DNA from: Ancylothrix sp036704045
GTDB lineage: Bacteria > Cyanobacteriota > Cyanobacteriia > Cyanobacteriales > Oscillatoriaceae
DNA: 64,000 bases
Assembly: GCA_036704045.1 (NCBI GenBank)
Contig: DATNQM010000037.1
Location: 310,001 to 374,000, forward strand
Direction: 5' to 3'
Positions 19,478 to 28,178 of the stretch are shown here, piece by piece. The notes under the pieces were generated by a model that did not search any database, was not told the origin of the DNA, and was given only the letters and a program-made list of their open reading frames with translations. How positions within the stretch are numbered: position 1 is the stretch's first letter; every line of letters begins with the position of its first letter. A program made the position numbers and the translations under genes.

Positions 19478-20254
19478 ATGCAGCTTACTTATCTTGACAA
19501 CAATTCATGGTTAATAGAAACTGCGGGCAAGCGAATTTTACTTGACCCTTGGTTAGTAGGATCTCTTGTGTTCGGTAATCTTCCTTGGTTGTTTAAAGGC
19601 GACCGACCCGAACCTGTTCAAATTCCCGAAAATATTGATTTAATTCTGCTTTCTCAAGGACTCGAAGATCATGCCCATCCTCCTACTCTGAAAAAACTCG
19701 AAAAATCTATCCCGGTTGTTGGGTCAAAAGGTGCTGCTAAACTCTGTAGGGAACTGGGATATAAAGACGTTACTTCTCTTTCTCCTCAGCAAACCTATAC
19801 ACTGGCAAATAAGCTAGAAATAATCGCTTTTCCGGGTTCTCCTATTGGCCCTACTATTGTTGAAAATGCCTATTTGCTTAAAGATTTAGAAACGGGCACC
19901 AGTCTTTATTATGAACCACACGGTTATCACTCTCCCTCGCTGAAAGGATATGCCCCCATTGATGTTGTTATCACTCCTCTTATTGATTTAGGAATTCCTT
20001 TTGTGGGGGCGATTATTAAAGGTTCTCAAACTTCTTTAGATTTGGTGAAAATGGTTCATCCCCAAGTGATTTTACCTACTGCTGCCGGTGGAAATGTAGT
20101 TTTTGAAGGTGTATTAATATCGGTTTTGCGTACTGTCGGCAGTGTGGAAGAATTCCAACAGTTACTTACAGCTAATAATCTTTCGACAGAAGTTATTGAA
20201 CCGAAAAGCGGTGAAGCCTTTACAGTTAAATTGCAACAACGTTCTTTTGTTTAA
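19478..20254 (+). CDS. MBL-fold metallo-hydrolase-like protein
   Basis: The fold is recognised from the N-terminal LTYLDNNSWLIET and ILLDPW strands typical of the UlaG-like metallo-beta-lactamase group, and from the conserved order of later strands. The metal motif is altered: HxHxDH is replaced by SQGLEDHAHP. The open frame starts at TTG 19466, but ATG at 19478 is the more likely start (258 residues). Substrate is unknown. It is followed by a strong hairpin shared with the convergent gene. Confidence 0.75.
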   Translation: MQLTYLDNNSWLIETAGKRILLDPWLVGSLVFGNLPWLFKGDRPEPVQIPENIDLILLSQGLEDHAHPPTLKKLEKSIPVVGSKGAAKLCRELGYKDVTSLSPQQTYTLANKLEIIAFPGSPIGPTIVENAYLLKDLETGTSLYYEPHGYHSPSLKGYAPIDVVITPLIDLGIPFVGAIIKGSQTSLDLVKMVHPQVILPTAAGGNVVFEGVLISVLRTVGSVEEFQQLLTANNLSTEVIEPKSGEAFTVKLQQRSFV

Positions 20255-20272
20255 TAGGCTTTTTAAAAAACT

Positions 20273-20333
20273 GGGTTTCTAGGAAAATTATTTGATTTTT
20301 AAGTGTGAATTTCCTTAGAAACCTGTTTTTTTA
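20273..20333. terminator. Bidirectional hairpin between convergent genes
   Basis: GGTTTCTAGGAAA (20274-20286) pairs with 20310-20323, leaving a one-base bulge, and is flanked by A6 on the left and T7 on the right. The MBL gene and the LD-carboxypeptidase gene converge here, so it can terminate both transcripts. Confidence 0.75.
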
Positions 20334-20339
20334 CTGGGT

Positions 20340-21251
20340 TTACTCAAATTTCAAAACTCCCCTATCTGCATCTAAGACTACCGGCATCCCCACCGGCAAG
20401 GCGGCATTTTCGCCTTCATGGCCAAAGGGTAAACCGGAAACTATTGGTAGTCCTAGGTCTCCCAGCCGGTCTTTTAATACTTCTTCGACGGTAAAACTTG
20501 GTATTTTTGCTTCTACATCACACCGGCTAAACCGGCCTAAAATAATGCCTTTAACGCCTTTAAACATCCCCATTAGCCGCCACTGCGTCAGCATTCGGTC
20601 AATTCTATAAGGCGCTTCTCCGACATCCTCAAAGGCTAAAATTACGCCGTCTAAGGTCGGTTGCACTGCTGTACCTAATAGGTGGGTAGCCACTGTCAAA
20701 TTAGCCGGTAAGAGTAAGCCTGAGACAACCCCACCACCCCAGCCGGTACCTTGTAAAGGCTGTAAATTACGTCCTTCAACCCAATCAAATAACCGTTGAA
20801 TAGACCAGTCAGGCTCAGCTGCAATTGTTGTGAGTAAGGGGCCATGAACACCGGAAACGCCTATCTGAGAAAGACTCCACAACAGGCCGGTGATATCAGA
20901 AAAACCAATTAACCATTTAGGGTTGGGGTGGAGGGAAGACGGCCATGACCAATTTTCTAATAATCTCGCACCACCATAACCGCCTCTGGCACATAAAATA
21001 GCTTTGCATTCAGGATCATTCCAGGCTTGGGCTAGTTGCTGACGACGACTCTCATCTGTGCCGGCGAGATATCCCCACCGGCTATCATAGCCTTCGCACA
21101 ATTCAACTTGATAACCTCGATTGCGCCAAATTTGTAATCCTTTCTCAAAGACTTCTTTTTCTCGTAGACAGCCTGAAGGGGCAATTACTTTTAGTAAATC
21201 ACCTTTTTTTAGGGGTGGGGCCGGTTGGCAGATTTTTAGGTTTTTTTGCAT
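20340..21251 (-). CDS. ldcA: Muramoyltetrapeptide LD-carboxypeptidase (peptidase S66)
   Basis: LdcA removes the terminal D-Ala from murein tetrapeptides during peptidoglycan recycling, normally in the cytoplasm. The Ser-Glu-His triad is intact by comparison with E. coli LdcA: S118 in IGFSDITGL, E208 in LAFEDVGEAPYR and H278 in GLPFGHEGE. The glycine-rich ARGGYGGARLL (88-98) is also conserved. The 303 residues are typical and there is no signal peptide. It is 55 bp upstream-adjacent to the glycosyltransferase on the same strand. Confidence 0.92.
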   Translation of the reverse strand: MQKNLKICQPAPPLKKGDLLKVIAPSGCLREKEVFEKGLQIWRNRGYQVELCEGYDSRWGYLAGTDESRRQQLAQAWNDPECKAILCARGGYGGARLLENWSWPSSLHPNPKWLIGFSDITGLLWSLSQIGVSGVHGPLLTTIAAEPDWSIQRLFDWVEGRNLQPLQGTGWGGGVVSGLLLPANLTVATHLLGTAVQPTLDGVILAFEDVGEAPYRIDRMLTQWRLMGMFKGVKGIILGRFSRCDVEAKIPSFTVEEVLKDRLGDLGLPIVSGLPFGHEGENAALPVGMPVVLDADRGVLKFE

Positions 21252-21306
21252 AGATTTTTTGTTGGTGGCTGATGGTTAGGGATGAATGCAGATAGGTTTT
21301 TAATTT

Positions 21307-22377
21307 TTATTTTGGTTTATCTATGGTTAATATTTTCTGAAACCATTGTTCCATTCGGTCTCCCAAAGCGGTTAAAGAAAATTCTTTTTCTGTTTGTTTT
21401 CTGCAATCATAACGGTTAATTTTGTCAAGATTATTAATGGCATTAACTAAACCATCAATGCTATCAGGTTCTACTAAAAAGCCTGTTTTTTGATCTTGGA
21501 TAATTTCCACCGGCCCGCCGCGACGGTAAGATATAACTGGAACTCCACAGGCGAGGGCTTCAATAGCAACATTGCCAAAGGCTTCTACCCACCGAGGTGT
21601 CATTAACATTCCTCGACATTTTCCTAGTTGGTTTTGTAATTCAGAGGTTGAGAAAAACCCGACGTATTCTATGGGCGCATCGGGATATTTTTCCAGAATT
21701 TGTTGCCAATATTGTTGGTCTTGAATTTTGCCAAATATTTCCAGAGGAATGCCGGTGATTTTGGCGGCTTCAACGGCATCTTCTAAACCTTTTTCGGGGG
21801 CAATTCTGGCAACCCAAGCTAGTTTGTTTTCAGGTTTTTCGCAAAAATTATAAATTGATAAATCTACACCACTTCCCAAAATTGTACATTTTTCAGGAAA
21901 AGAAAATGTCTCCGCTTGGGCTTTTGTATAGACGCCAATTGTTCCCAAAAAATCTTGGGCTATTTCCCCCACAATGCTATCCATAGCATTACAAAGAGAA
22001 CCCATACTCACAAAATGAGCAATAGGAATATTAATAAATTTAGTTAAATAAAATGGCAACCAATCATAGGCAAAATTTACAATCAAATCATATTCAGATT
22101 GCATTTGGCGAGCATATTCACACATATTTGCCAAAACCGAATTATCGGGCATTATTATCGGCACATTTCGGTCTTGAGTTTGGGCCGGTATTTGCAACGC
22201 TCCAGGCACTTCTATAATGGGTAAATCCGGCATTTTAGAATTCATTGGTGCCAAAATTTTTAACTCGTGTTGGCGACGCAACATTTCTAGTGCAACATTA
22301 TAGACAGTTAACTCTACACCACCGCCCAAACCTGTACCCAAAGGGCCCACAGAAGTCGATAAAAATAATAACCTCAT
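21307..22377 (-). CDS. Glycosyltransferase family 4-like protein
   Basis: The GT-B fold is seen from the N-terminal SVGPLGTGLGGGVE loop and the C-terminal nucleotide-sugar region WVARIAPEKGLEDAVEAA, VEAFGNVAIEALACGVPVI and GFLVEPDS. The E-x7-E pattern of retaining GT4 enzymes is present. The open frame begins at TTG 22380, but ATG at 22377 is preferred, giving 356 residues. Donor and acceptor are unknown; a cell-surface glycan or glycolipid role is likely. Confidence 0.88.
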   Translation of the reverse strand: MRLLFLSTSVGPLGTGLGGGVELTVYNVALEMLRRQHELKILAPMNSKMPDLPIIEVPGALQIPAQTQDRNVPIIMPDNSVLANMCEYARQMQSEYDLIVNFAYDWLPFYLTKFINIPIAHFVSMGSLCNAMDSIVGEIAQDFLGTIGVYTKAQAETFSFPEKCTILGSGVDLSIYNFCEKPENKLAWVARIAPEKGLEDAVEAAKITGIPLEIFGKIQDQQYWQQILEKYPDAPIEYVGFFSTSELQNQLGKCRGMLMTPRWVEAFGNVAIEALACGVPVISYRRGGPVEIIQDQKTGFLVEPDSIDGLVNAINNLDKINRYDCRKQTEKEFSLTALGDRMEQWFQKILTIDKPK

Positions 22378-22411
22378 CAACCATCAACTCTTATAACAGC
22401 AAATAATAATT

Positions 22412-23650
22412 TTAACCTAAATTGTCAGGAGAATTTTCTTTTATAATTCCCGAATCAGAGCGTCGTTTAGAAGTATCAACGGCTGGAACTCCCCGGATAT
22501 TATTTAATTGGCCCAGCGCCCAACGTGCAGTTTCCTGAACTTCTATATCTTCATCATCTACAGCCCGGCGTAAAAGCTGACTCATTTGCAAAATCATGTC
22601 ATAAATTCGTGTTACATCTCGAATTGCATTTTTACGAACTTCGGGATTATCATCTTCCAAAGAAAGAGCTAAAGCCCGATTCATTGGTTTAAGACTTCTG
22701 GCACTAATTTCTGATAAAGCTGCCAAAATTAAACTCCGCTGCTGAGAGTCGGAATCTATCATTAAATTTACCAAAGGTTGAATAGCTCTGGAATCGCCCC
22801 GTTGTCCTAATTCCCAAATAGTTTTACGCCGTTTGAATGGGTCTGAAGTTGGTAAATCATGGATTAGTTCTTCAACAATATCTATTTTACTAAGACGAGT
22901 CATTTCACCAAAGGATAAAGAATCGTTCGGCCTATTTGTGAGGTGAGAACTATCATGTTGTTCGGGGGGATGGTTTGACTCGTAAAAGCCGTTATTTTCG
23001 TATTCTGGCGAGGGTTTTGGTGAGGATTCTAGTTGTTGAGAATTTTCAAATTTTTGAGTTGTAGGATTTTTTGTTTTTGGCCGGTTTTCTGGATCGTATT
23101 CGGTTGAGTCGTGTTCTTCTGTGGAACGCATTAATAAATAAAATAAGCCTCCGACTATGGCGACTAAAGCTACACCTCCTAGCCCTAATAAAAACCATCC
23201 TTTTTTGCCTTGGAACAAGCCTGGTTTTTTAGCAGGGTTAGTTTTAGGTTTGGGAGTTTTGATAATTGATTCTTGAGATTTTTGGAGGGTAGCTTGCAGG
23301 CGTTGCATTGTAACTAGACCGGCAATACCATCAGCGGTTAAATTAATCGACTCCTGAAATTTTGCCACAGCCTCAATGGTTGTGTCTCCATAAAATCCAT
23401 CTAGGGGTTCGTTATAGTATCCCAATTTTTTGAGATTAGCTTGTAGTTGTTCCACAGCAGGCCCACGATCACCAGGTTGTAGGGTGGGAGGGGCTGGGGT
23501 GGGGGGTATGTCGGTTTGAGCCAGTTGTATCGGCGCTAAAAAGTTATCCCCCTTTTGTTGGGGGTAGGATGAGCCGGTTGCAGGAGATGAGAGAAAACCC
23601 AAACAACCAGCGCAGGTGACAAACAACACGGTGGAGCGGTAAAGCGCCAT
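22412..23650 (-). CDS. Peptidoglycan-binding domain, TM segment and HEAT-repeat protein
   Basis: The 412 residues combine an N-terminal hydrophobic signal or anchor (6-22), a PG_binding_1 domain (about 58-120, with LQPGDRGPAVEQLQ and FYGDTTIEAVAKFQ), a Lys/Pro linker, a membrane segment (about 151-174), an acidic low-complexity stretch (178-245), and C-terminal HEAT-like helices (about 265-395, with DSRAIQPLVNLM and DEDIEVQETARWALGQL). The layout suggests a periplasmic wall-binding part and a cytoplasmic protein-binding part. Function is unknown. Confidence 0.8.
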   Translation of the reverse strand: MALYRSTVLFVTCAGCLGFLSSPATGSSYPQQKGDNFLAPIQLAQTDIPPTPAPPTLQPGDRGPAVEQLQANLKKLGYYNEPLDGFYGDTTIEAVAKFQESINLTADGIAGLVTMQRLQATLQKSQESIIKTPKPKTNPAKKPGLFQGKKGWFLLGLGGVALVAIVGGLFYLLMRSTEEHDSTEYDPENRPKTKNPTTQKFENSQQLESSPKPSPEYENNGFYESNHPPEQHDSSHLTNRPNDSLSFGEMTRLSKIDIVEELIHDLPTSDPFKRRKTIWELGQRGDSRAIQPLVNLMIDSDSQQRSLILAALSEISARSLKPMNRALALSLEDDNPEVRKNAIRDVTRIYDMILQMSQLLRRAVDDEDIEVQETARWALGQLNNIRGVPAVDTSKRRSDSGIIKENSPDNLG

Positions 23651-23739
23651 AGTTAAGAGCGAGGGGGTGGGAGATTTAAGCAGCGTAGGTTCTGGTGTAA
23701 CTAAGCTAGCTCAATCCTACCGTTATCTATCGGAACCGT

Positions 23740-24822
23740 TTAAATTTCTGTTTCTGATTTACTGAGGCAGACTTGAATGGGAATTTTTACTTGTTGGTCT
23801 TGTATTTGTGTTAAAAGTAGTTGATTTTCTGTTGTGGTGATTTTTTGTTTGGCTTGGAACATTTGGCTAATGTTATCACGCTGGTTGATTAAGTAGATGC
23901 TTACCAAGGTTAGGCAAACTCCTGCGGTTTGTAGGGGGCTGAGCATTTCGCCTAAAAATAAGTTGCCAAAGAGTAAGGCAAAGACTGGGGTTAAGAAGGT
24001 TAAGGCGCTGAGGCTGGTAAGGTTTCCGCTGGATGCAAAGTAAAAAAATAAACCGTAGGCGATGGCGCTACCAAAGATGGTGGCGTAAGCTAGTCCCAGC
24101 CAGCCGGTTAAGTCTAAGTTTTGCCATTGTTGTGTTTCGGTGACAGCGGAGAGGGCGAAGAGGGGTAAGCCACCTAGGATCATGTGCCAGCCGGTGGCGA
24201 CGACGGGATCGGCATATTGGCTGACTTTGCGGATGGTGACGGTGCCCACTGCCATTGATAGGGCTGCTAGAAGCATTAACCATTCGCCGCTTTGAAAGAG
24301 TGCGGTTGCTATGTTTTGGCCTGGTTCAAAGTTTTGGCTAAGGGCAGAGAAGTTGCCTTGTAGTAGTTCTAGTATCCATTGGTCGGGTAAGCCGATGCAG
24401 CTAATGCCTAAGACGCCGGCTAGTAGTCCTAGCCATCCCCATATTCCTATTTTTTCGGCAAAGAGAAATCTGCATAGTATGGCGACGGCTAGGGGTTGGG
24501 AGTCGATCATTACGGAACCCAGACCGGCGCCGGTTCTGACTAAGCCTTGGGCTAAAAAGCCTTGAAACAGGGCTGCATCGACTAAGGCGAATAGGCTGAT
24601 CCATGACCAGGCTTTCCAGCCTTTGGGTTGGGGTCTACCGGCTAGGTTGGCGGCTGCTAAGACTAGGAAGCCGGCGGGGACTAGGCGGACACCGGCTACA
24701 AAAAATGCTGTGGTGTTTGGTATGGCGCTTTTCATGGCTACCATTGCTGTGCCCCAAAAGAAAAAGGGTGCGATTAATAGGAGTGTGTAATAGGAGATTT
24801 TTGTGTTTGCTGATGATTGCAT
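23740..24822 (-). CDS. EamA/DMT-family transporter
   Basis: Ten hydrophobic segments and two EamA repeats are visible, beginning with APFFFWGTAMVAMK and ending with FLTPVFALLFGNLFLGE, the hallmark of drug/metabolite exporters. The frame is open from 25026, but residues 1-68 of that version look like translated upstream DNA. The ATG at 24822 places the first TM segment soon after the start (360 residues); the ATG at 24870 is an alternative. Substrate cannot be told. A charged C-terminal tail of about 50 residues follows the last TM. Confidence 0.85.
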   Translation of the reverse strand: MQSSANTKISYYTLLLIAPFFFWGTAMVAMKSAIPNTTAFFVAGVRLVPAGFLVLAAANLAGRPQPKGWKAWSWISLFALVDAALFQGFLAQGLVRTGAGLGSVMIDSQPLAVAILCRFLFAEKIGIWGWLGLLAGVLGISCIGLPDQWILELLQGNFSALSQNFEPGQNIATALFQSGEWLMLLAALSMAVGTVTIRKVSQYADPVVATGWHMILGGLPLFALSAVTETQQWQNLDLTGWLGLAYATIFGSAIAYGLFFYFASSGNLTSLSALTFLTPVFALLFGNLFLGEMLSPLQTAGVCLTLVSIYLINQRDNISQMFQAKQKITTTENQLLLTQIQDQQVKIPIQVCLSKSETEI

Positions 24823-25204
24823 AGAATTTTTTGTAGGGATTTTTGTTTTGGTTTTTGTGGCCTGCAACATAGGTGCGGCCGGTTTTATATGGCCCAGTCT
24901 CTTCAATTTTAGCGAATTATGTAATTTTGTTAAGAAATCTAAGGGGATTAGGTCTACAGTTCTTAACAAATTATGGGACAAGTGAAGCGGTGATCCGCAC
25001 TCTCCAAAGTTTTCGGCATCGGGCAAACTAGAATATATGTCAGAAGATTATTCTCAGGCTCTCTTGTCTGGCTTTAGGAAGTGGGCCTGCCAATATTGTC
25101 CTTAATGTTAGGCTGGGTGGAAGTTTTTTCACTCTGGGATGCTGGATAACGTCTGTACAAAACAACCAATCTATTGTTTAGACCCCAAGGGGATTTTTAA
25201 TTGC
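24823..25204. promoter_or_regulatory. Divergent spacer between the EamA transporter and sppA
   Basis: This stretch of 382 bp has only extensions of the flanking frames. Neither in-frame upstream ATG has a convincing ribosome site. It presumably holds promoters for both divergent genes. I see no repeat or strong hairpin. Confidence 0.4.
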
Positions 25205-26023
25205 ATGATTTGGCCGTTTAAACCAAGTTTTCGTAAACAAATTGCTCGCATTGAAGTTTCTGGTGCCATTGCCGGTGCTACTCGTAAACACGTTTTAGAA
25301 GCTTTAAAAACTATTGAGGAAAAGAAGTTTCCTGCTTTGCTTTTACGCATCGATAGTCCGGGTGGGACTGTGGGTGATTCTCAAGAAATTTATAGTGCTT
25401 TAAAAAGGTTAGGGGAAAAAGTTAAAATAGTTGCCAGTTTTGGCAATATTTCTGCTTCTGGTGGTGTCTATATTGGTATGGGTGCTCATCATATTGTGGC
25501 AAACCCAGGCACTATTACGGGCAGTATTGGGGTGATTATTCGGGGTAATAATATTGAGCGTTTGCTTGAAAAAATTGGTGTTTCTTTTAAGGTGATTAAA
25601 TCGGGGCCTTATAAGGATATTTTGTCTTTTGACCGCGAATTAACTGAGGCGGAAAAAGATATTTTGCAGCAGCTTATTGATACAAGCTATGCCCAGTTTG
25701 TGCAAACGGTGGCTGAGGCTAGAAATTTGGCTGTTGATACGGTAAAAAGTTTTGCGGATGGTCGCATTTTTAGTGGGGAACAAGCTTTAAGTTTGGGGGT
25801 TGTTGACCGTTTAGGGACTGAGGAAGATGCCCGGCGTTGGGCTGCGGAACTTGTGGGTTTAGATCCTCTAAAAACTCAATGTTATACGTTTGAAGAAAAA
25901 AAAGCACCTTTGAGTAGAATTTTGGGGAGTTCTCAGGCTGTTTCTCAAATGTCTGCCGGTGTGGGTTGGTTAGATTTTGAATTGTCTACTACTGGTCAAC
26001 CTTTGTGGATGTACCGGCCTTAA
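25205..26023 (+). CDS. sppA: Signal peptide peptidase SppA, short form
   Basis: SppA digests cleaved signal peptides at the membrane with a Ser-Lys dyad. The nucleophile serine lies in GNISASGGVYIGMGA. The general-base lysine lies in the GPYKDILSFDRELTEAE region downstream. TITGSIGVI is also typical. The open frame starts at 25139, but MIWPFKPSFRK at 25205 is the usual cyanobacterial start (272 residues), the single-domain form. Confidence 0.9.
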   Translation: MIWPFKPSFRKQIARIEVSGAIAGATRKHVLEALKTIEEKKFPALLLRIDSPGGTVGDSQEIYSALKRLGEKVKIVASFGNISASGGVYIGMGAHHIVANPGTITGSIGVIIRGNNIERLLEKIGVSFKVIKSGPYKDILSFDRELTEAEKDILQQLIDTSYAQFVQTVAEARNLAVDTVKSFADGRIFSGEQALSLGVVDRLGTEEDARRWAAELVGLDPLKTQCYTFEEKKAPLSRILGSSQAVSQMSAGVGWLDFELSTTGQPLWMYRP

Positions 26024-26144
26024 ATCAGGGCTTGGGTACAATTTTAGATTTTAATGAGTCTTTTTAGGTGTAATTAAAGTCTAATTTTGTGCCTGAGTAA
26101 TCACATCTAAATTGTCAATTTTAAATTTTAAAATTTGTAATGCA

Positions 26145-26150
26145 AGGAGG
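26145..26150 (+). promoter_or_regulatory. Strong ribosome-binding site that fixes a GTG start
   Basis: AGGAGG lies 9 nt before GTG at 26160. It lies downstream of the ATG at 26112 in the same frame, so it selects the GTG for chorismate mutase. Confidence 0.85.
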
Positions 26151-26159
26151 TTTTTTGGC

Positions 26160-26540
26160 GTGGAGTGGAAAGTAAGGGCAATTCGTGGCGCAACTACTGT
26201 TTCAGAAAATACGGTGGAAGCAATTCAAGAAGCGGTGACTGAACTTTTGGATGAGTTGGAGTCACGGAATGTTTTAAAACCTGAAAATATTATTAGTGTC
26301 ACTTTTTCTGTTACGCGCGATATTGATGCTATCTTTCCTGCTGCTATTGCTAGAAGTCGCCCTGGTTGGGATAATGTGGCTTTGTTGGATGTTCAGCAAA
26401 TGCACGTTGAGGGGAGTTTACCTCGGTGTATTCGCTTTTTAATTCATGTTAATTTGCCGGTTCTTCAAGACCAGGTTTTTCACCCTTATTTACGTTTAGC
26501 TCAACATCTGCGCCCTGATCGGAGTATAACTGTTAGTTAA
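26160..26540 (+). CDS. aroH: Chorismate mutase, AroH class
   Basis: This enzyme converts chorismate to prephenate for Phe and Tyr synthesis. The short trimeric AroH fold is recognised from VRAIRGATTVSENT, ISVTFSVTRDIDAIFPA, PGWDNVALLDVQQM and GSLPRCIRFLIH, which supply the active-site Arg, Glu and Cys region. The GTG start chosen from the AGGAGG site gives 126 residues, the expected length. It lies 136 bp downstream of sppA. Confidence 0.94.
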   Translation: MEWKVRAIRGATTVSENTVEAIQEAVTELLDELESRNVLKPENIISVTFSVTRDIDAIFPAAIARSRPGWDNVALLDVQQMHVEGSLPRCIRFLIHVNLPVLQDQVFHPYLRLAQHLRPDRSITVS

Positions 26541-26546
26541 ATTTGT

Positions 26547-26639
26547 CATTGGTCATTGGTCTAGGGCCGGCCCCCCGGCCCCTATATTTATTCTGTTTAA
26601 GAAGGTGTTTTTTTTAGGAGAAAGCACAAATGACCAATG
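26547..26639. repeat. Inverted repeat flanking a GC-rich hairpin
   Basis: CATTGGTCATT (26547-26557) recurs inverted at 26629-26639. Between them is a perfect 7-bp GC stem (GGGCCGG at 26564-26570 with CCGGCCC at 26575-26581). The outer words belong to the TCATTGG-type short repeats common in cyanobacterial spacers. The hairpin lies between the converging aroH and crtR genes and may serve as a terminator. Confidence 0.6.
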
Positions 26640-26643
26640 CCAA

Positions 26644-27540
26644 TTACAGTTGTTCAGTAGGTTCGCTGTGGTGATGAAAGCGAATGCCTATAAAGATGTC
26701 GTAAACAAAACTCCAAAAACTTTTTCCTTGTAATAATCCTAGGGTTTGTTCGCAACCTTTGGAGTCTAATAATGGTTTAGTGGCTTCGTAGGCGGGTTTG
26801 TAATAATACCAAGGAATTGCAGGCCACAAATGATGAATGAGATGGTAGTTTTGCCCCATAATTAATATGTTTAAAATGCTGTTTGGGTAAACTCTGGCAT
26901 TTTTCCAGCGGTCTCTTTCAACAAAGGGCCGGTGAGGTAAATAATCAAAAAATAATCCCAAGGCTAAACCTACTACTAGGGCTGGCAAAAACCAAAAGTT
27001 GAGGATGTAGCCCAAGTGGTCATGCTGGCAAGCAATATAGACGATAGTCCCTACAAAAAGCCGGCTTAAAAACCATTCCAGCAATTCCCATTTTTTCCAT
27101 AAACGTCTCTTGAAAAAGAAGACTTCGTGGTAAAAAAATCTGGCTGCAATTAACCAAAGGGGCCCGCCGGTGGAAACAAAGTGATCCGGGTCATTTTTGG
27201 GGTCGTTAACATGGGCGTGATGCTGTAAATGCACACGGGTAAATACCGGAAAAGCAAACCCTAGCATTAAAGCACTGCCATGTCCTAGAAGGGCGTTGAC
27301 AATCCGGTTGCGATGGGCAACATTGTGAGAGGCATCGTGAATAACTGTGCCAACTAAATGTAAGGCTAGCACGTTTGTGCAAAAGCAAACCCAGTCTAGC
27401 CAGTGAAAAAACCAGTATCCAATGTGAGAACTGGCGAACATGGCGACTGCACCTAAAAACATAATTAATGTCGGGTTTACGTCTCCTGGTGGCCCGACAA
27501 AATGTTTAGGAACTGTCAGCGGCTGCGTTGCCTCCGACAT
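26644..27540 (-). CDS. crtR: Beta-carotene hydroxylase CrtR
   Basis: CrtR adds 3-hydroxyl groups to beta-ionone rings to make zeaxanthin. It is a membrane di-iron enzyme of the fatty-acid desaturase family. Histidine boxes are visible as HDASHN, HLQHHAHVND and NYHLIHHLWP, with the family-typical DYLPHRPF. The 298 residues and start match cyanobacterial CrtR rather than CrtW or CrtZ. Several hydrophobic segments surround the boxes. The 638-bp upstream region probably holds a light-responsive promoter, which is inference. Confidence 0.93.
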   Translation of the reverse strand: MSEATQPLTVPKHFVGPPGDVNPTLIMFLGAVAMFASSHIGYWFFHWLDWVCFCTNVLALHLVGTVIHDASHNVAHRNRIVNALLGHGSALMLGFAFPVFTRVHLQHHAHVNDPKNDPDHFVSTGGPLWLIAARFFYHEVFFFKRRLWKKWELLEWFLSRLFVGTIVYIACQHDHLGYILNFWFLPALVVGLALGLFFDYLPHRPFVERDRWKNARVYPNSILNILIMGQNYHLIHHLWPAIPWYYYKPAYEATKPLLDSKGCEQTLGLLQGKSFWSFVYDIFIGIRFHHHSEPTEQL

Positions 27541-28178
27541 TGTTGTTTTTACTCCTTATTGATTGTTAATAACTGTCGCGCATTGTACGCTATTTTTTAA
27601 AAAAAATAAAGTTTTATTACAAACTTTCATCCTTTAGTTGGTAATATCTAAGAATCTTAAAAATATTTACCTCTGTGAGCCTCGTCAACCCTACGACTGG
27701 TTAACTTAGGTGAGATAAGTCTAAGAGTTTATTTTTAACAATTTATACTTTATTTTTTTGTTCAACGTTACCTTAATTCTGTCCTAATGCCCTACTCTGC
27801 TGAAAAAAGTTTGTCTTACACATTAATTGTATATTTAACGGCTATGACAGCCAGTTTACGGTTAACTGTATATGCTGTCAGTGCCTATTGTCATTCCAAT
27901 GTCAAGTTCGCAGCGAACATTTTTAGCGATCCTGAATCTTGTATAAAGTCAATAGGGCCAAGACTCTATTGATCTTGAATAAGTCCCAAACGCAGCAATG
28001 CCAGACTTTCCCCTACATAAGTCGGGAAGGTGGTTAACTTTGATTGCCATCAATAAATAAGCCGGCAACTAAAACAATAAAATGTTAAGCAGACAGGGTG
28101 GAATTTGATAGCCATCAGCAAGGGTGCCGACTTTTTTTGCAGGCAAAAGAGATTTATTTTATAGCGTGAAATTAGGTC
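27541..28178. promoter_or_regulatory. Long divergent spacer between crtR and a GAF kinase
   Basis: The only ORF here (27787-27972) has no recognisable protein. The last 150 bp contain two imperfect direct repeats (28029-28129). A CCGAC followed by T7 at about 28127-28138 resembles the end of a short transcript. A small RNA or long leader of the kinase is possible. Confidence 0.4.
28029..28129. repeat. Pair of imperfect direct repeats upstream of the GAF kinase
   Basis: The unit GGTGG, TTTGAT, GCCATCA, GCCG occurs at 28029-28064 and again at 28097-28129, in the same order with small spacing changes. The repeats end about 50 bp before the kinase start, so they could be binding sites for a regulator or parts of a leader RNA. 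Confidence 0.5.

Noticed and set aside
20340..21251. Possible loss of the LD-carboxypeptidase nucleophile in ARGGYGGARLL
   Set aside because: Comparison with E. coli LdcA places the nucleophile in the later GxSD motif, which is present (S118).
27787..27972. 61-codon plus-strand ORF in the crtR-kinase spacer
   Set aside because: No ribosome site, no recognisable protein pattern, and it lies in a region with repeats and probable leaders.
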